Shown here piece by piece: positions 60,804 to 64,000 of a stretch of DNA of 64,000 nt. Source of the DNA: Neobacillus sp. DY30 (lineage in GTDB: Bacteria > Bacillota > Bacilli > Bacillales > Cytobacillaceae); assembly GCF_030123065.1 (NCBI RefSeq), contig NZ_CP126093.1, positions 5,400,001 through 5,464,000 on the forward strand, in the 5' to 3' direction. The notes under the pieces are model-generated. The model was given only the letters and a program-made list of their open reading frames with translations, was not told where the DNA came from and made no database searches. The first letter of the stretch is position 1. Each line of letters opens with the position of its first letter. Made by a program: the position numbers and the translations under genes.

Positions 60804-62243
60804 TTATATGGCCTTTTCCTTTTCTAAGGTTGAATCAACTTGAGAGAGTTCCCAACATTCAATGTTCTCATGATTCTTAATAGTATCTTTATAAAATACC
60901 GGATCTTTACCCTCCTTTTTCTGTTTCATGTAATCCGTTAATGCAGCAAAAGCCACTTTTGATAATATGAGAATGGCAATTAAATTTACAATAACCATGA
61001 AGCCCATAAATAGATCAGCCAAATCCCATACAAGTTGAATCTTTGCAATTGAACCGAATATGATCATGGCGAATACGCTTATTCGGTATAGCATCAGCCA
61101 TGATTTACTTTTGTGTAAAAAGCGAATATTTGTTTCCCCATAATAATAGTTACCAATTAACGCACCGAATCCAAATAGGAAAATAAAGATGGCTAGACAG
61201 CCTGATGCCCAGGAACCAACATGTTCACTTAATGCTGCTTGTGTAAGGGCAATACCATTTAACTCTGGTTGTTTGTAAGCATCGGAAAGTAAAATAATAA
61301 ATGCTGTGCTTGTACAGACGATCAGTGTATCCGTTAATACGCCAAAAGCTTGAATAAGTCCTTGTTTCACCGGGTGACTTGTTGTTGCAGTTGCGGCAAC
61401 GTTTGGTGCACTCCCCATACCGGCTTCATTCGAGAATAAGCCACGTTTAACTCCATGCATGATCGCAGCGCCGAGTGAACCGCTTACAGCTTGCTCAAAG
61501 CCAAACGCGTTTTTAACAATAAGAGAAAGAACTTCCGGCATTTTTGTTATGTTCGTAGCTATGACAAATAAGGCAATACCGAGGTATAACACAGCTAAAA
61601 GCATAACCTTGTATTCAGCTATTTTTGCAATACTCTTCACACCGCCAAAAATAATCGCAGCGAAAACAAGTGCCATGATAATCCCTAGAGTTAAACGATC
61701 TGTACCAAATGCGTTCTCAAAAGCAATTGTAACGGTATTTGATTGTACAGAATTAAATACCAGACCGAAAGAAAGCGTAATTAAAATGGAGAATAGTACT
61801 CCCATCCAACGTTTGTTTAATCCTTTTTCCATATAATAGGATGGGCCGCCACGGAAACCGTCTTTATCTTTTACTTTATATACTTGCGCTAACGTACTTT
61901 CAATAAAGCTGGATGCTGAGCTAATAATAGAAATAATCCACATCCAAAATACCGCTCCAGGACCGCCTAATGCAATCGCAATCGCAATTCCTGTAATATT
62001 ACCTGTTCCAACGCGTGCCGCCATCCCAATACAGAACGCTTGAAATGGGGAAATGCTTTCTTTAGAACCAGTTCTCCCCTCCATTAATACACGGACCATT
62101 TCCTTTAACATTCGAAACTGTACAAAATTCGATTTAAATGTGAAATAAAAACCGAATAAAACTAGCATAATAATTAATAACTTTGACCATAGAAAATCAT
62201 TTGTTAAGCTAATAATATCATGAAATAATTGTTGCATGTTCAT
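60804..62243 (-). CDS. AGCS-family amino acid:sodium symporter (AlsT/GlnT type)
   Basis: A 479-residue sodium:alanine/glutamine symporter with about ten helices. AGCS marks: GMAARVGTGNITGIAIAIALGGPGAVFWMW and SNEAGMGSAPNVAATATTSHPVKQGLIQAFGV. AGGAGTGATG precedes the start. B. subtilis GlnT, a glutamine carrier controlled by GlnK-GlnL, belongs to this family; here the remnants of glnK-glnL lie directly upstream, which favours glutamine as substrate. A cre-like box (62568-62581) and site C lie in between. Confidence 0.9.
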   Translation of the reverse strand: MNMQQLFHDIISLTNDFLWSKLLIIMLVLFGFYFTFKSNFVQFRMLKEMVRVLMEGRTGSKESISPFQAFCIGMAARVGTGNITGIAIAIALGGPGAVFWMWIISIISSASSFIESTLAQVYKVKDKDGFRGGPSYYMEKGLNKRWMGVLFSILITLSFGLVFNSVQSNTVTIAFENAFGTDRLTLGIIMALVFAAIIFGGVKSIAKIAEYKVMLLAVLYLGIALFVIATNITKMPEVLSLIVKNAFGFEQAVSGSLGAAIMHGVKRGLFSNEAGMGSAPNVAATATTSHPVKQGLIQAFGVLTDTLIVCTSTAFIILLSDAYKQPELNGIALTQAALSEHVGSWASGCLAIFIFLFGFGALIGNYYYGETNIRFLHKSKSWLMLYRISVFAMIIFGSIAKIQLVWDLADLFMGFMVIVNLIAILILSKVAFAALTDYMKQKKEGKDPVFYKDTIKNHENIECWELSQVDSTLEKEKAI

Positions 62244-62299
62244 TCATCACTCCTGTAAAAGTTTAGTAGTTTGATATCAAAATATACATATTTAGCGAC

Positions 62300-62461
62300 T
62301 TATTGTCTTCCTTTATTATTTTCGCCAGACATTATGCTTTTTAAGTGAGCGGTTTGTCCTTTAGTAGCATAGGGTTTATAATGTGTTACCCATTCGTCTA
62401 AGCAAGATTTCCTTATACTATTAACCTTAATGTTTCGCTCTTTTAACATCCCTGCGACCAT
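62300..62461 (-). CDS. Small ORF (53 residues) upstream of the AGCS gene
   Basis: MVAGMLKERNIKVNSIRKSC begins a 53-codon frame with AAAGGTGG 8 nt upstream. It is basic, without signal or membrane segment, and ends GENNKGRQ 57 nt before the AGCS start codon. I do not recognise it. It could be a small partner gene, a translated leader, or the first part of a deleted gene. Confidence 0.5.
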   Translation of the reverse strand: MVAGMLKERNIKVNSIRKSCLDEWVTHYKPYATKGQTAHLKSIMSGENNKGRQ

Positions 62462-62567
62462 ATTATTCCACCTTTCTAATTTTTTAATTTAAACTTTCAA
62501 CCTTTCATCCCCCTCTACTGAAAAAAATAATAATAGACTAGTATAAAAATTAAAAAAATTAACTATC

Positions 62568-62581
62568 CTTAAGCGCTTTCA
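62568..62581 (-). promoter_or_regulatory. cre-like box in the AGCS upstream region
   Basis: TGAAAGCGCTTAAG on the minus strand matches the cre consensus at 12 of 14 positions and the glutamate dehydrogenase cre at 12 of 14. Located about 30 bp from site C, similar to the site A/cre spacing. Confidence 0.55.
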
Positions 62582-62608
62582 AATTTTTCTATAAGAACTT
62601 AGCTTTAA

Positions 62609-62660
62609 TTTATAACTGGAACTATATAATGTTACAGAAAACTACAAAAAATCTACAAAA
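62609..62660 (-). promoter_or_regulatory. Site C of the 20-bp direct-repeat element (before AGCS)
   Basis: On the minus strand TTTTGTAGATT, then GTAGTTTTCTGTA, then, 20 bp from that first base, ATAGTT in TTATATAGTT, then TTATAAATTAAA. The extra TTTTGT copies 11 bp apart resemble the TTTTGT direct repeat I remember being reported for B. subtilis GlnL. Confidence 0.6.
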
Positions 62661-62783
62661 TTTTGTTCATTTTCGTATTTTAATGGACTTTATTCAGCAG
62701 GAAAATTTGATTACTCATCCTCCTTTCAAGCCCAATACCCAAGTTTTTTCTTTTATTTCACTTATTCTTGCCTCTTTTAAATA

Positions 62784-63120
62784 GTGAAAACCAACCGCTT
62801 TCAAAATAGGCCTTTGGTAATCGGATTTATTGGCCTTTTAATCGAAATACTGTCCGACTGTGTAGAACTAATTATTCAATATTTCGTATTAGAAACAACG
62901 ATTACGTTCGTGGAACTAAATGATATGATCATGGTCGTATTTGCCCACAGTTTTATTGTTATAAGCTTATTTAGGAACACCTTCAACAGGAATTGGACTC
63001 TCATATGTAAGTGAAGTAGTGCAAGTCCTTGAAGGAGTGATTCAATTTCAAAATAATCATAACAACGGCATTGTTTTTTTAATTAAGTTACCGATTATTA
63101 ATTTGACTCAGAAAGGGTAA
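62784..63120 (+). pseudogene. Remnant of a GlnK-type sensor kinase
   Basis: The first 60 codons encode membrane segments (PLVIGFIGLLIEILSDCVEL; MIMVVFAHSFIVISLF). The frame then changes, and PSTGIGLSYVSEVVQVLEGVIQFQNN follows, the last part of a histidine-kinase ATPase domain (G2 box to end). The phospho-histidine region and most of the ATPase domain are missing, so an internal deletion has joined the two ends. It lies directly before the glnL remnant. Confidence 0.75.
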
Positions 63121-63131
63121 GGGTGGGTTCC

Positions 63132-63562
63132 ATGCGTTTTTTTAACTGATGATGATTGCGCTATTCGTTCAATCTTAAGGCAAATTATAGAAGACGAAGA
63201 CCTAGGAGAAGTGGTTGAGGAAGCGGAAGATGGCGACCTATAAGAAGGACACATTTTGAATTTAAAACAAATTGATATTTATTTATTGATTTATTAATGC
63301 CAATCCGCGATGGAATTGAAACAATTCGCCATTTAAAAGGTACGTTTTCTGGAAAAGTTATCATGATTTCACAAGTTGAATCAAAAGAACTGATTGCCGA
63401 AGCTTACTCTCCGCCAAAAGTTTACAAATCAAATATTTGGAATTGCAAAAAAATAAAACTATACATGCAACTCAAACTCGAGTAAATACAAAAAAATTCA
63501 TTCAAGTATTTTTTTATGAAATGAAACGCTTGAATTCAGAGGAAATATTTAAGTATAGGTAG
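63132..63562 (+). pseudogene. Remnant of a GlnL-type response regulator
   Basis: Starts MRFF, then, one frame off, LTDDDCAIRSILRQIIEDEDLGEVVEEAEDGD, a stop, EGHILNLKQIDIYLLIY, a stop, and MPIRDGIETIRHLKGTF...VIMISQVESKELIAEAYS. This is a GlnL (YcbB) receiver with at least three lesions. The phospho-acceptor region is broken. After a deletion of the middle, the C-terminal NTKKFIQVFFYEMKRLN remains and stops at 63562. Together with the glnK remnant it shows a whole two-component system decaying by internal deletions. Confidence 0.8.
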
Positions 63563-63687
63563 TTATTATTGGATAAACCATCATCTATATTTTAGCTTTA
63601 CAGAGTTTTGAAGTTTCACTTGATTGATTTTAATATTGAGTTGGTTTTCTAAGATGTATAGTGAAGTTTAGTGAAATTGAAGATCCG

Positions 63688-63733
63688 TAAAAAACCAAAA
63701 TAACCGAACATTGTTTGGTTATTTTGGTTTTTC
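63688..63733. terminator. Strong bidirectional terminator
   Basis: AAACCAAAATAACC and GGTTATTTTGGTTT form a 14-bp perfect stem, with A and T runs outside. It ends the P450 gene on the minus strand. Confidence 0.88.
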
Positions 63734-63773
63734 CATTAAGAATTTCAAAATAAAACAGATTCTATATTCAACC

Positions 63774-64000
63774 TTAGGTAAAAGTAATTGGCAGTTCTTT
63801 TAGCGATCGAAAACCTGTAAGTTTTCTCCATTGTAGGTAAGGAGTAGCAATTTGAAGGTTGGGCAATCGCTGTACGAGTGTATGAATAGCAATTTGTGCT
63901 TCTAATCGGGCTAATGAGGAACCTAAACAGAAATGAACACCATATCCAAAGGCAATATGAGGATTAGGATTCCTAGTTATATCAAGCACATTAGCATGAA
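63774..64000 (-). CDS. Cytochrome P450, C-terminal end (runs off the window)
   Basis: About 75 codons of a P450 end. The haem-binding loop is FGYGVHFCLGSSLARLEAQIA, with the axial Cys in HFCLG. The upstream LDITRNPNPH is the usual lead-in. The frame continues past base 64000, so no start is visible. It looks like a soluble bacterial CYP107/CYP109-type enzyme; substrate unknown. Confidence 0.88.
   Translation of the reverse strand, partial: HANVLDITRNPNPHIAFGYGVHFCLGSSLARLEAQIAIHTLVQRLPNLQIATPYLQWRKLTGFRSLKELPITFT

Noticed and set aside
62797..62812. CGCTTTCAAAATAGG as a further cre box
   Set aside because: Only a half match to the consensus and inside the glnK remnant.

Overview
The window looks like chromosomal DNA of a spore-forming, low-GC Bacillaceae species, probably Neobacillus, Mesobacillus or Bacillus sensu lato. 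The evidence is AGGAGG-type ribosome binding sites, CcpA-type cre boxes, YesM/YesN- and LplB/LplC-like systems, a YyaC spore protease and Bacillus-type paralogues (YtoA, YkhA, YtsJ). I see no tRNA, rRNA, intact mobile element, CRISPR array or prophage. The window is mostly catabolic operons.

Layout. 0-15 kb: start of an S9 peptidase, an aminoglycoside-type kinase, DoxX copy 1, a cre-controlled sucrose/fructan operon (two permeases, lipoprotein binding protein, GH32 hydrolase, fructokinase, no ATPase), a NERD protein, and a YesM/YesN-type two-component system with its own anchored binding protein. Two arrays of 52-bp hairpin repeats lie here. 15-24 kb: aldo/keto reductase, a tiny lipoprotein, alanine dehydrogenase with a permease, an orphan kynureninase divergent from a TetR regulator with twin operators, remnants of a GH4/RpiR sugar locus, nitronate monooxygenase and YtoA. 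24-38.5 kb: a phenylacetate cluster (PaaX, PaaABCD, EthD protein, three crotonases, PaaH, PaaJ, aldehyde dehydrogenase, PaaK, DUF485/SSF symporter, PaaI). 38.5-45 kb: two paralogous LysR regulators, an AbrB-family membrane protein, YyaC, a CitMHS carrier that seems to start at ATT, and a PrpF isomerase. 45-50.7 kb: MurNAc recycling (MurQ, MurR, MurP, MupG) and a HAD phosphatase. 50.8-54.8 kb: a CdaR-type regulator with glycolate oxidase GlcD/GlcF. 54.9-64 kb: DoxX copy 2, a cdaR fragment, glutamate dehydrogenase, malic enzyme, acyl-CoA thioesterase, an AGCS amino-acid symporter, a decayed glnK-glnL two-component pair and the end of a cytochrome P450.

How the genes fit together. Phenylacetate is imported (SSF/DUF485), activated (PaaK), epoxidised (PaaABC with PaaD), isomerised, opened and beta-oxidised to acetyl-CoA and succinyl-CoA. 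Glutamate dehydrogenase, malic enzyme and AGCS handle amino-acid carbon. Likely cre boxes precede the sugar operon, kynU, the CitMHS gene, murQ, glutamate dehydrogenase and the AGCS region.

Most notable signals: (1) a conserved element of about 45 bp with a 20-bp direct repeat in front of glutamate dehydrogenase, the thioesterase and the AGCS gene, next to a dead glnKL pair; (2) three tandem arrays with a period near 52 bp, two sharing a hairpin core; (3) two 48-residue paralogous microproteins; (4) an ATT start codon; (5) duplicated doxX genes with a duplicated promoter, and a duplicated cdaR fragment.
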